This document shows positions 38,470-47,215 of a stretch of 64,000 nucleotides of DNA, one piece after another. The first letter of the stretch is position 1. Every line of letters begins with the position of its first letter. The DNA lies in the NCBI GenBank assembly GCA_005779395.1, contig SXJP01000040.1, forward strand, positions 1-64,000. The letters run 5' to 3'. The stretch comes from Actinomycetota bacterium (GTDB taxonomy: Bacteria; Actinomycetota; Acidimicrobiia; IMCC26256; PALSA-610). The notes beneath the pieces are model-generated. The model was not told the DNA's origin and searched no databases. It was given only the letters and a program-made list of their open reading frames with translations. Position numbers and translations under genes: made by a program.

Positions 38470-39264
38470 GTGGCCGAAGCCAACGGGAACAATGGATCGG
38501 GTTTAGGCGCCAAGGTGGCCGAACGCGCCACGAAGATGTGGGACAACACTCGCAACTCTCAAGCCTGGAACTCAATCTTCCGGCCGGGTTCGATCTATCG
38601 CAAGGGCTACACAGACAGCCCTCGTAACCGCAGTTACGTGATCATGAACAGCGTCTTGTTCCACCTCCACCCCGTGAAGGTGAAGCGCCACGCTGTCAAG
38701 GTGAGCTACACCTTATGCCTCGGCGGCCTCTCGTTTTTCTTGTTCATTCTGCTTACGGTCACAGGCATCTTCTTGATGTTCTTCTACCGACCGACTGCTA
38801 CCGAAGCGTGGGCGACGGTTCAAGATCTCGAAACAGCAGTGGCATTTGGATCGCTAGTAAGAAATATGCATCGGTGGGGCGCTCACCTAATGGTGTTGTC
38901 GGTCTTCTTGCACATGAGTCGCGTCTTTTATCACGGTGCCTATAAGTCGCCACGGGAGTTCAACTGGGTTATCGGCGTCATCCTCTTGCTGCTCACCTTG
39001 TTGCTTTCGTTCACGGGCTATCTACTCCCGTGGGACCAACTCGCACTTTGGGCCGTAACCGTAGGTACCAACATGATGGGCTACACGCCCGTGCTTGGTA
39101 ACCAGGTTCGTTTCGTATTGCTTGGTTCTAAAGAGATCGGGAACGACACGCTCTTGCGGTGGTACGTGTTGCACGTGCTCATGTTCCCGTTCGTCATCGT
39201 GATCTTCATGGCGGTTCACTTCTGGCGCGTCCGCAAGGATGGCGGCATTTCCGGGCCCCTCTAG
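38470..39264 (+). CDS. Cytochrome b6-type subunit (N-terminal half of cytochrome b) with haem c-i Cys
   Basis: The 264-residue protein corresponds to cytochrome b6, not to the long fused cytochrome b of most actinobacteria. Four helices carry the bis-His haem ligands (HRWGAHLMVLSVFLHM and, at the end, LHVLMFPFVIV...VHFWRV). The segment SYTLCLGGLSFF aligns with the YCLGG of plant and cyanobacterial b6, so Cys83 is in place to bind haem c-i. MFFYRPT and GYLLPWDQLALWA are further b6 signatures. The start is GTG 38470 with AGGAG six bases upstream. A 55-residue hydrophilic N-terminal extension is unusual. Confidence 0.94.
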   Translation: MAEANGNNGSGLGAKVAERATKMWDNTRNSQAWNSIFRPGSIYRKGYTDSPRNRSYVIMNSVLFHLHPVKVKRHAVKVSYTLCLGGLSFFLFILLTVTGIFLMFFYRPTATEAWATVQDLETAVAFGSLVRNMHRWGAHLMVLSVFLHMSRVFYHGAYKSPREFNWVIGVILLLLTLLLSFTGYLLPWDQLALWAVTVGTNMMGYTPVLGNQVRFVLLGSKEIGNDTLLRWYVLHVLMFPFVIVIFMAVHFWRVRKDGGISGPL

Positions 39265-39279
39265 GCCGATAGGACAGGT

Positions 39280-40104
39280 ATGGCTGAGGTTCCAGAACAC
39301 TTACTACGTCGTAGCGCCGAACGCCGCGCGGCGTTATCAGGCGAAGAAGCGCCAGCCGAGGCGCCCGTAGCTGCCGACGTCCCCGCACAAGAGGCAAGTG
39401 CCGAAGAAGCCGTCGCCGCGCCCGCAGACACAGGCGAAAAGATCACCGAAAGTGTCGGGGGCGTTCCAGCACACCTCTTAGAGCGTGCTCGTTTGAAGAA
39501 ACTCGCAGCCGCTGGCGGCGACGCTGGCGCAAGTGGCGCAGTCGCTACGGCAACAGCAGCTAAGGCGCCTGCCATGACAGCAGGTACACCGACAGGAACT
39601 GGCCCGAGTGGCCACACTCAGCGCCTGCTGACCGTGGTGAAGGCTGGATCGATCCAACAGACCAAAGCTGAAGCCCAAGACAAGGTCCATGTCTGGCCTC
39701 ACTTGCTTGCCATCGAGTTCGCATCGATCATGATTCTGATGGCACTCACGACCATCTTCTCTGCACTCGTGAAGGCACCACTTCTAGGCCTCGCTGATGT
39801 CAACCAGACGCCGAACCCGTCGAAGGCTCCCTGGTACTTCTTGGGCCTTCAGGAACTTCTCACCATGTTCCACCCAATGGTCGCCGGTGTGACGATCCCT
39901 GGCGTCGCACTCGTCATCGTTGCGCTCGCCCCATATGTAGATAAGAACCCGTCAAACAAACCAGCCGACCGCAAGTTTGCGATCGCGATGATGACGATGT
40001 TCCTTATGTTCTGGGCTGTACTTGTGATTATTGGATCGTTCTTCCGCGGCGAAGGCTTCAACTTCGTGTTCCCGTGGAACAACCATGTGTTCTTCGAGCT
40101 CTAG
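39280..40104 (+). CDS. Cytochrome b C-terminal half (subunit IV type) with long N-terminal extension
   Basis: Residues 140-274 form three helices with the quinol-site loop NPSKAPWYFLGLQELLTMFH, in which APWY takes the place of the PEWY motif; this variation is seen in menaquinol-using enzymes. About 130 residues before this are Ala/Glu-rich and contain two copies of the motif V-P-x-H-L-L-x-R (residues 4-20 and 62-78). Such an extension is not part of normal subunit IV. The gene follows cytochrome b6 after 15 bp. Together they rebuild a complete cytochrome b. Confidence 0.93.
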   Translation: MAEVPEHLLRRSAERRAALSGEEAPAEAPVAADVPAQEASAEEAVAAPADTGEKITESVGGVPAHLLERARLKKLAAAGGDAGASGAVATATAAKAPAMTAGTPTGTGPSGHTQRLLTVVKAGSIQQTKAEAQDKVHVWPHLLAIEFASIMILMALTTIFSALVKAPLLGLADVNQTPNPSKAPWYFLGLQELLTMFHPMVAGVTIPGVALVIVALAPYVDKNPSNKPADRKFAIAMMTMFLMFWAVLVIIGSFFRGEGFNFVFPWNNHVFFEL

Positions 40105-40118
40105 GAGAATAAAGGGCA

Positions 40119-40973
40119 GTGCTACCAGCAGCAATCTTCGCCATTTTCGGGGCCATCGTGCTCGTCTTGGTCGTCACAACGGCCCGACGTTCGAGCACGA
40201 GCGGACGGCTCTCTCGCGAGACCAAGTCGCGCGACAAATCCGGTCCAGCCTCAACGAGCGCCACTACCGAACTTGAAGCGGCAGATTCGGCCGTCGCTCG
40301 CGAACGTGCAGCACTTGCCCAGAACGAAGCCGTATCTGGGGTCCCAGCAATGGTTGGCGAGACTGGAATCGCTCGTTGGGAGCCCGTAGACGAAGAAACT
40401 CTCGGAGTTTCGCGTCGTCAGTTCCTCAACCGTGCCAACATCTCGATGCTCGGAATTGGGATGCTCCCAATTTTTGGCGTCTCCCTAATTGCGTTCTTGT
40501 ACCCAAGTGGCGCAGGCGGGTTCGGATCCAAGGTCACCGTCGGGAAATTGTCCGACATCCTTGCCTCGATCACAGCAAAGAAGCAACCGTTCTACGCGGC
40601 AAGTGCGCGCACCTACATTCAGATTTTCGACAACGCAAAGACCACGGCCGCAGAAGTAACAAGCGCCTACGAAGGTCGCGAAGTCGAGATGGGTCTCCCC
40701 GACGGTTACGTCGCCTTGTGGCAGCGATGCGTGCACCTTGGCTGCCGGGTTCCGTGGTGTCAGAGTTCGCAGTGGTTCGAATGCCCCTGCCACGGATCCA
40801 AGTACAGCAAGATCGGCGAAAAGCGCGACGGGCCCGCACCGCGTGGTCTTGACCGATTCGCAACCGAAGTCGTCGACGGCAACCTCGTCGTAAACACAGG
40901 CGTCATCATTCAGGGCCCGCCTATCGGCACGACCACAATCGACCAGAAGCAGGAAGGTCCGGCGTGCGTCTGA
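40119..40973 (+). CDS. Rieske iron-sulfur protein with Tat-type signal
   Basis: This 284-residue protein has an N-terminal helix (residues 3-21), a hydrophilic linker, then SRRQFLNRANISMLGIGMLP, a twin-arginine-type signal that probably stays as a second anchor. The [2Fe-2S] ligands are Cys204/His206 in CVHLGC and Cys222/His225 in CPCHGS, with Cys209 and Cys224 for the disulfide. It takes an electron from menaquinol outside the membrane and passes it to the cytochrome c of the complex. Translation begins at GTG 40119 behind AGGAGAATAAAGG. Confidence 0.94.
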   Translation: MLPAAIFAIFGAIVLVLVVTTARRSSTSGRLSRETKSRDKSGPASTSATTELEAADSAVARERAALAQNEAVSGVPAMVGETGIARWEPVDEETLGVSRRQFLNRANISMLGIGMLPIFGVSLIAFLYPSGAGGFGSKVTVGKLSDILASITAKKQPFYAASARTYIQIFDNAKTTAAEVTSAYEGREVEMGLPDGYVALWQRCVHLGCRVPWCQSSQWFECPCHGSKYSKIGEKRDGPAPRGLDRFATEVVDGNLVVNTGVIIQGPPIGTTTIDQKQEGPACV

Positions 40974-41028
40974 TGCAACTTTTCGCAACTAAAGGCCCGT
41001 CACTGAGCACCGAGAGGACAACGCAGGT

Positions 41029-42453
41029 ATGAGGCTCCTCGCTGCCTGGGATTGGCACAGATTCACGAAGTTCGACGTCTGGGGCGTCCTGTTCTGGGTC
41101 AATGCGATCGCACTATTAGCACTACTCATCGTTGCTGTCGTCTCAATCTCGCGTGACAAGCAAGACAAGCCAGCAGCGAACACGGTCGCGTTCTTGGCCG
41201 ACGACGAACTCGAAACTTTCCGGCTAGAGCGAGTGCTCGGCTGGGCGCTCGTATTCTCGGCAATTCTCGCAGTTAGCTACGGCGTCTACTGGCTGCGCGA
41301 GCCTTCTCGTCAGCACGACTCCGACATCTACTTCGCAGAAGGAGCGATCGAGCGCGGCGAAGAACTGTTCGCCAACGAATCGTTCGAGGTCTACAACTCT
41401 GCGAAGTCTCTCAAGTGCGCAGACTGCCACGGCGGACCTGGCATCGATGCCGACCTCGGCCGCGAAGTAGTTGGTGGCGGTGGGTCCGCGCCATACACGC
41501 ACATCATCGACCCAGACAATGCGTTCTCCGTTTCGTGGAGCGCGCCTGCTCTCAACACCGTGATGTATCGCTTCTCGCCTGAGGAAGTCCGTGAGATCAT
41601 CACCTACGGGCGGCCAGGAACGCCGATGCAGGCATGGGGTACAGACGGCGACGGTCCGAAGAATGCTCAGAGCGTCACCGACCTTGTCGCATATATCGCT
41701 TCAATACAAATCTCGCCAGATGAAGCCCAAGGAAAAATCGCAGCCAACCTCAAAGCGGCCCAAGAACAGTCCGCCTCGCAGGTAAAGAGCGCAGAAGAAG
41801 CAGTAGCCGCTGCGACCGAAGCCCTCGACGAAGCGCAAACAGCTAGCGACGAGATTAAGGACCAAGAGTCGAACGAGGGACAACTTGCCATCCGCAAGGT
41901 TGAAGCTGCCGCGAAGAAACTCGAAGTTGCACAAGCGAAGCTAGATTGGGCCAAGGAGTGGGCAGACAAGCGTTCCGGAATCAGTGACGGCCAGTTGCTG
42001 TTCGAAATGAACTGTGCTCGTTGCCACACCAAGAACTGGAGTTTGTTCAACCCGAGCAACCCATACCTACGCCCAGAGACATTGCTCGGTCCGGCTGGTG
42101 GGGGCGGCAACACAGGCTTCAGTCTCGTGAACGTAGAGAAACTTCGGTTCAACAACGGACTAGACGCAGAAGGCAAGCCAGACCCGACGTCGGGCTGGAC
42201 TAGCCACAACCTGTTCGTGACAAACGGTTCTAACAAGCAGAAGCCATACGGCAACGGCGGCAGCGGAAGCGGTCGCATGCCAGGCCAATGCAACACCGAC
42301 TTCTTCGCTTCCTTCGACATCCTCGAGCACAGCGGGTGCATGCTCACCACAGTGCAGATCGAAGCGATCGTTGCGTACGAACGCTGTGGACTCCTAGCAA
42401 CATTGCCAGACCACAGTGCAGCCAAATATGACACAGACTGCGATAAGCCGTAG
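41029..42453 (+). CDS. Membrane-anchored diheme cytochrome c with coiled coil between the haem domains
   Basis: Two N-terminal helices (about residues 18-40 and 68-88) anchor a 474-residue protein with two c-type haem sites, CADCH (130-134) and CARCH (329-333). Met200 in GTPMQAW is the likely sixth ligand of the first haem. Residues about 231-314 are Ala/Glu/Lys-rich and predicted to form a long coiled coil, which separates the two haem domains. It should accept electrons from the Rieske protein and hand them to an oxidase that is not in the window. The start is ATG 41029. Confidence 0.92.
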   Translation: MRLLAAWDWHRFTKFDVWGVLFWVNAIALLALLIVAVVSISRDKQDKPAANTVAFLADDELETFRLERVLGWALVFSAILAVSYGVYWLREPSRQHDSDIYFAEGAIERGEELFANESFEVYNSAKSLKCADCHGGPGIDADLGREVVGGGGSAPYTHIIDPDNAFSVSWSAPALNTVMYRFSPEEVREIITYGRPGTPMQAWGTDGDGPKNAQSVTDLVAYIASIQISPDEAQGKIAANLKAAQEQSASQVKSAEEAVAAATEALDEAQTASDEIKDQESNEGQLAIRKVEAAAKKLEVAQAKLDWAKEWADKRSGISDGQLLFEMNCARCHTKNWSLFNPSNPYLRPETLLGPAGGGGNTGFSLVNVEKLRFNNGLDAEGKPDPTSGWTSHNLFVTNGSNKQKPYGNGGSGSGRMPGQCNTDFFASFDILEHSGCMLTTVQIEAIVAYERCGLLATLPDHSAAKYDTDCDKP

Positions 42454-42484
42454 TCCTAAAAGATTTCAGAGAAGAGGAGACCCC

Positions 42485-43342
42485 GTGCAGGTACTGCACA
42501 TTCTCGCTAGCGAAGGCGGCGGCGCCAAGAACCTTTGGGATCCCACGATCCTTGGTGTTCTCACGGTGCTGTCTGGCGTCGTGCTGTTCTGTGGTTCGAC
42601 ATACATGTTGCTCACAACGAACATCGGAGCCCGCCAGGGTTTCCTAGTTGCATTCTGCAGCCTCACCGGAATAACGATGTTGCTCGGCGCTCTGTGGCTA
42701 ACGACCAACACGCCACTCAACGTTCCGAAGGGACGCGTGGCCCAGTGGATCCCCGTTTCCGAAGAGCCGACTGATGCCATCGTTGCCAATCTGAGTGACT
42801 CAGCGATTCAAGCACTCAGGTCAATCGATTCAGAAGGCACGCCCGTACCCGAGAAGGGTCCGGCCGACTCGGACGTCCTTGAGCGCGGCGAGCTTCGCCC
42901 TGCAGTCGAAGCGGCGCTAGTAAAAGAAAAGACTGAAGGCCCCCACGAAGTCGAAGCCGGACCGCTAGTGCTCGTGTGCGATACATGTGCAGGCGATGTC
43001 ATCACCAACCTCGATGAACTCAACTCGTACACGATTGGTGGCGGCACCAAGAACCTCTTCTGGCACAACACTCAATACGCAGCCGTTGAGTTCTGCACTC
43101 GCTTTGCTCTAGACCCGGTTTTTGCTGACCCAAGTGCCGAAATCAAAGACGCCGAGTGCGACCCAGCCATCGCCCACAAATTCCTTCTCCTAAAGCGCGA
43201 CTTCGGATCACTTCGGTTACCTGCACTGTTCTACACACTCGTTTCCGGGTTGCTGCTCGGACTTGGCCTGTACGCAATGCACATCAAGGAACGGTCCGAA
43301 CAACGGACCTCGGCAGGCGCACTCACGCCGACCAACGCCTAG
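42485..43342 (+). CDS. Membrane protein of unknown function in the b6f-like operon
   Basis: I do not recognise this 285-residue protein. Two helices lie near residues 18-40 and 48-66, a long hydrophilic domain follows, and a third helix lies near 250-270. The soluble part has Cys in VCDTCAGDV, VEFCTRF and DAECDPA, so a disulfide or metal site is possible; there is no CxxCH. GTG 42485 has GGAG five bases upstream and is preferred over an in-frame start at 42416 that overlaps the cytochrome c gene. Its place suggests an extra subunit of the complex. Confidence 0.8.
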   Translation: MQVLHILASEGGGAKNLWDPTILGVLTVLSGVVLFCGSTYMLLTTNIGARQGFLVAFCSLTGITMLLGALWLTTNTPLNVPKGRVAQWIPVSEEPTDAIVANLSDSAIQALRSIDSEGTPVPEKGPADSDVLERGELRPAVEAALVKEKTEGPHEVEAGPLVLVCDTCAGDVITNLDELNSYTIGGGTKNLFWHNTQYAAVEFCTRFALDPVFADPSAEIKDAECDPAIAHKFLLLKRDFGSLRLPALFYTLVSGLLLGLGLYAMHIKERSEQRTSAGALTPTNA

Positions 43343-43351
43343 GAGAACACG

Positions 43352-43519
43352 ATGATAAGAAACCTGATCGCCATCGCCCCTCAACCGGTCGACACAACCG
43401 AACAAGGCCCGCTCGGATTCATTCTGCTAGCGGTGCTGTGTACAGCGATCATGGCGAGCCTGTTCTACATGGACCGAATCCGTCAACGCGCTAGTGATCG
43501 TCGCGACTCAGAGCAGTAG
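43352..43519 (+). CDS. Small single-helix membrane protein (55 aa), last gene of the b6f-like operon
   Basis: The ATG at 43352 follows AGGAG by 6 bases and the previous stop by 9 bp. The product is a 55-residue protein with one hydrophobic helix (GFILLAVLCTAIMASLFYM), followed by a charged tail (DRIRQRASDRRDSEQ). Cytochrome b6f complexes contain several such one-helix subunits (PetG, PetL, PetM, PetN), and this may be a functional counterpart; no sequence match to those is claimed. Its stop is directly adjacent to the hemL stop on the other strand. Confidence 0.78.
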   Translation: MIRNLIAIAPQPVDTTEQGPLGFILLAVLCTAIMASLFYMDRIRQRASDRRDSEQ

Positions 43520-44779
43520 TCAGAGGTTCGCTGCAGTAGCCGCGGCTGCTGCGATGGTCTCCTCGATCACCTCATGGGTGTGAGCGAGACCGCAAAAGAG
43601 AGTTTCGTAGCCACTAGGAGCAAAGAAGACTCCCCGCTCGAGTAGCCCATGGAAGAATTTCGCGTAACGCGCATGGTCGGCTTGCTTGGCTGACTCATAG
43701 TCACTTACCGCTCCGCCAAAGAACACCCCAACAAGGGTCGCCGACCTGGTTACGTTCGCTTGTACCCCAGCGTTCACAAAAACATCTGACAGTCCCTCAG
43801 CGAGATGGGTTGCGAGATCGACGAGACGTTCGTAAGCAGAGTCGTCTAACAACTTGAGTGTCGCAATTCCTGCCGCGGTTGCTAGCGGGTTTCCGCTCAG
43901 TGTCCCGGCCTGATAGACGGAACCGAGCGGCGCTAAGTGGTCCATGATGTCCGCTCTGCCGCCGAGACCAGCGAGTGGCAACCCACCGCCGACCACCTTG
44001 CCGAAAATTGTGAGGTCGGGAACAATTCCGAACAGGCCTTGTGCGCCTGCTCGCGCGACGCGAAATCCTGTGATCACTTCATCGAAGATGAGCAACGCTC
44101 CGTGCCTGCTGCAAATGGCTCGTAGCGCTTCGAGGTAGCCATCTTGCGGCGGGACTAACCCCATGTTCGCAGCGATCGGCTCGACAAGCAGCGCAGCGAT
44201 GTCAGAGCCATGTAGCGCAAAGGCCTCTTCGATAGCAAGTACGTCGTTGTAAGGACACGCGATCGTGTCTGCGACTGTTCCTTCGGTGATTCCAGCAGAA
44301 CCAGGTAGCCCGAGCGTTGCGAGACCAGAGCCCGCTGCAACCAGCAGCGAATCCAGGTGCCCGTGATAACAGCCTGCCAGCTTGATGACCTTTGAACGGC
44401 CCGTCGCACCGCGGGCGAGTCGCACGGCCGTCATCGCAGCTTCGGTGCCGGATGACACGAGACGGACTTTCTCGATGGATCGAACACGCCCGCAGATCAG
44501 TTCCGCTAGTTCCACTTCGCCTTCTGTTGGAGTGCCGTAACTAGTGCCAAGAGATGCCGCTTGCTGAATCGCATCTACGGCTGCCGGATGAGCGTGACCG
44601 AGAATGACAGCACCCCATGACTGCACATAGTCGGTGTAACGCTTGTTGTCGGTGTCGTACAAATACGCGCCACGAGCGCGAGCCGTGAAGAATGGCTGCC
44701 CACCGACACTGCCAAAGGCGCGCACCGGCGAGTTGACACCACCAGGAATGCGCGCCTCTGCGCGCTCGAACAAACTCAA
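43520..44779 (-). CDS. hemL: Glutamate-1-semialdehyde 2,1-aminomutase
   Basis: This 419-residue PLP enzyme turns glutamate-1-semialdehyde into 5-aminolevulinate. It has ARIPGGVNSPVRAFGSVGG, the PLP region GTEAAMTAVRLARGATGR, IFDEVITGFRVARAGAQ and the active Lys in TIFGKVVGGGLPLAG. The start is TTG 44779, which overlaps the hemB stop (TTGA). It ends exactly where the cytochrome operon ends on the opposite strand, with no intergenic base. Confidence 0.96.
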   Translation of the reverse strand: MSLFERAEARIPGGVNSPVRAFGSVGGQPFFTARARGAYLYDTDNKRYTDYVQSWGAVILGHAHPAAVDAIQQAASLGTSYGTPTEGEVELAELICGRVRSIEKVRLVSSGTEAAMTAVRLARGATGRSKVIKLAGCYHGHLDSLLVAAGSGLATLGLPGSAGITEGTVADTIACPYNDVLAIEEAFALHGSDIAALLVEPIAANMGLVPPQDGYLEALRAICSRHGALLIFDEVITGFRVARAGAQGLFGIVPDLTIFGKVVGGGLPLAGLGGRADIMDHLAPLGSVYQAGTLSGNPLATAAGIATLKLLDDSAYERLVDLATHLAEGLSDVFVNAGVQANVTRSATLVGVFFGGAVSDYESAKQADHARYAKFFHGLLERGVFFAPSGYETLFCGLAHTHEVIEETIAAAAATAANL

Positions 44780-45750
44780 TTGAGCAACTCAGCTACCTCG
44801 CGCGCGAGGTACGTGAGTATGAAGTCTGCGCCAGCGCGTTTGATGCTGAGCAACTGCTCTAGCGCCACGGCAGTGCCATCTATCCATCCGTTCGCAGCCG
44901 CAGCTTTGATCATCGCGTATTCACCGCTCACGTGGTACGCAGCAATTGGAACATCGTGAGCTACTCGCAGACGCGCGATTACATCAAGGTACGACATCGC
45001 TGGCTTCACCATGATCATGTCGGCGCCCTCAGCGACGTCGAGATCTACTTCTGCTAGCGCTTCTCTGGCATTGGCTGGGTCCATCTGGTAGCTCTTGCGG
45101 TCGCCGAATTGCGGTGCGCATTCGGCTGCGTCGCGGAACGGTCCGTAAAGAGCCGATGCATATTTTGCTGCATACGCGAGTATCGGAGTCTGGGCGAAGC
45201 CGTTGTCATCGAGCGCTCCACGAATCGCTGCGACTTGGCCATCCATCATGCCAGACGGTGCAATTACATCAGCGCCCGCGCTGGCTTGGGCTACAGCTAT
45301 CGAGGCGTAGCGATCGAGTGTCGCATCGTTATCAACGGCGCCCGAGGCCGTGAGGATGCCGCAGTGGCCATGATCAGTGAACTCGTCCAAGCATGTGTCG
45401 CTCATGATGACCATCGCAGCGCCGACTTCGTCGCGCAATGTTCGTAACGCAATCTGCACAATGCCGTCGTTTGAATCAGCGCTGGAGCCGACCGAGTCCT
45501 TGTGGCGCGGAATGCCAAACAGAATGACAGCAGGTACTCCCAAGTCGCATAGGGCGCGTACCTCTTTGCGCAGACTCTCTACCGTATGTTGCGAGACGCC
45601 AGGCATCGACGTGACTGGTTCGGGCGAATCGATGCCCTCCTTGACAAAGAGGGGCGCTACTAAGTCATCGGTCGAGAGCCGATACTCTGCTACTAGCCGC
45701 CGCATGGCTGGCGTCTGGCGCAATCGTCTCATCCGGAGTGCTGGAAACAT
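44776..45750 (-). CDS. hemB: Delta-aminolevulinic acid dehydratase (porphobilinogen synthase)
   Basis: This 324-residue enzyme joins two 5-aminolevulinate molecules into porphobilinogen. Active Lys residues lie in ILAYAAKYASALYGPFRDA and DMIMVKPAMSYLDVI. The metal region reads MSDTCLDEFTDHGHCGIL: it has two Cys rather than the three of the zinc type, so a Mg-dependent or mixed form is possible. The ATG follows the cobA/hemD stop by 4 bp. Confidence 0.96.
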   Translation of the reverse strand: MFPALRMRRLRQTPAMRRLVAEYRLSTDDLVAPLFVKEGIDSPEPVTSMPGVSQHTVESLRKEVRALCDLGVPAVILFGIPRHKDSVGSSADSNDGIVQIALRTLRDEVGAAMVIMSDTCLDEFTDHGHCGILTASGAVDNDATLDRYASIAVAQASAGADVIAPSGMMDGQVAAIRGALDDNGFAQTPILAYAAKYASALYGPFRDAAECAPQFGDRKSYQMDPANAREALAEVDLDVAEGADMIMVKPAMSYLDVIARLRVAHDVPIAAYHVSGEYAMIKAAAANGWIDGTAVALEQLLSIKRAGADFILTYLAREVAELLN

Positions 45751-45754
45751 CTGT

Positions 45755-47215
45755 TCAGGCTAACTGTGAGAGGACCGCTGCAACGAGGCCATCAATATCG
45801 TGTTCGATCGCCTCGACCGCGACTTCGAGACCGGTGGCGCGCACCGCTTCGGAGGTAACGGGACCGATGCTGATGATCGGAATTCCGAGGCCATCGATGG
45901 ATCCTGTTGCGCGAAGAAAATTGGTGACCGTCGAACTAGATGTGAAGCAAATTGCGTCAACCAAACCGGTACGAACTCGATCAAGGTCAACTGAGTCAGG
46001 CTCGACGGCGAGCGTTCGATACACATTGAGAACACGTACCTCGTATCCGAGTTCGAGAAGCCCTTCGGGGAGCACATCTCTTGCGGTCTCTGCGCGCACG
46101 AGCAGAACTCGCTCGCCATGCACTGTTGGCTGTGGGATCTCTGCCAACAAGGACTCCGCAACGAACCGTTGTGGAACGAGATCTGGCCAAATCCCGTACC
46201 GCATGAATGCTGCCGCCGTACCGGGGCCGATAGCCGCAATCTTCAGACCACTCAATGAACGCGCATCAGTACCAGCAGGAATGATGCCGCGTTCAAATAG
46301 GGCTTTGACACCGTTGGCCGAAGTCGCGAACAACCATCCGAATTCCGTGGTAGCTGGTAGGTCAAAATCGATTGGTTCAATCTTGATCGACGGAAGTTCG
46401 AGGACCTCGGCACCAAGTGCCTCGAGCCGCATCCGAAGAACGCTTGCCTGTTCCCTCGCTCGAGTTATAACAACGCGCTTGCCGAATAATGGTTTGTTCT
46501 CGAACCACGCGAGATCGAGCGTCGCCACTCGACCGACGACTATGGCTGATGGCGATTCGATCCCGGCCGTCGGCGCTTTCGAGAGGGTGGTTCGAATCGT
46601 GCGCTGCTCGGGGCGAGTTCCCCAGCGCACAGCAGCGACCGGGGTCTCTGGATCACGACCTCCAGCGATGAGCCGAGCGCTGATCTCGGCAAGTCGCGCG
46701 GCACCCATAAGGATCACGAGCGTGCCGCCAGCGCGCGCTAACGAATCCCAGTCTGTGTCTGTGGTGCCCTTAGCCGGGTCTTCGTGACCAGTGACGATCG
46801 TTACGTGCGTCGATAGCCCGCGATGGGTCACGGGGATACCTGCGTACGCAGCCGCGGCAATTGCACTCGTCACGCCAGGAACAATTTCGAATGCGATCCC
46901 TGCATCACGCAGGACCTCGGCTTCTTCGCCACCACGCCCAAAGACGTAAGGGTCACCGCCCTTAAGCCGAACGACGTGACGACCAGCGCCACCATGCTCG
47001 ACGAGTACTGCGTTGATCTCGTCCTGAGTCATAGCAACATTTCCTGGTGCCTTGCCGACATCGATCCGTGTGGCAGATGAGGGTGCCAGATCTAGCAACT
47101 GTGCAGCGGCAAGACGATCGTGCACGACGACTTCGGTTTCGGCGAGTAGGTCCGCCGCGCGCATAGTCAACAGTCCGGGGTCACCGGGGCCAGCACCAAC
47201 TAGGTAGACGGTCAC
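45755..47215 (-). CDS. cobA-hemD: Fused uroporphyrinogen-III C-methyltransferase / uroporphyrinogen-III synthase
   Basis: Residues 1-240 are the SUMT domain (YLVGAGPGDPGLLTMRAADL, VVRLKGGDPYVFGRGGEEAE, PVTHRGLSTHVTIVTGHED). Residues about 248-486 are the HemD domain (FGKRVVITRAREQASVLRMR and AICFTSSSTVTNFL). The fusion therefore both closes the uroporphyrinogen ring and starts the siroheme/cobalamin branch. The GTG start overlaps the hemC stop as GTGA. This fusion is common in actinobacteria and some Firmicutes. Confidence 0.94.
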   Translation of the reverse strand: MTVYLVGAGPGDPGLLTMRAADLLAETEVVVHDRLAAAQLLDLAPSSATRIDVGKAPGNVAMTQDEINAVLVEHGGAGRHVVRLKGGDPYVFGRGGEEAEVLRDAGIAFEIVPGVTSAIAAAAYAGIPVTHRGLSTHVTIVTGHEDPAKGTTDTDWDSLARAGGTLVILMGAARLAEISARLIAGGRDPETPVAAVRWGTRPEQRTIRTTLSKAPTAGIESPSAIVVGRVATLDLAWFENKPLFGKRVVITRAREQASVLRMRLEALGAEVLELPSIKIEPIDFDLPATTEFGWLFATSANGVKALFERGIIPAGTDARSLSGLKIAAIGPGTAAAFMRYGIWPDLVPQRFVAESLLAEIPQPTVHGERVLLVRAETARDVLPEGLLELGYEVRVLNVYRTLAVEPDSVDLDRVRTGLVDAICFTSSSTVTNFLRATGSIDGLGIPIISIGPVTSEAVRATGLEVAVEAIEHDIDGLVAAVLSQLA

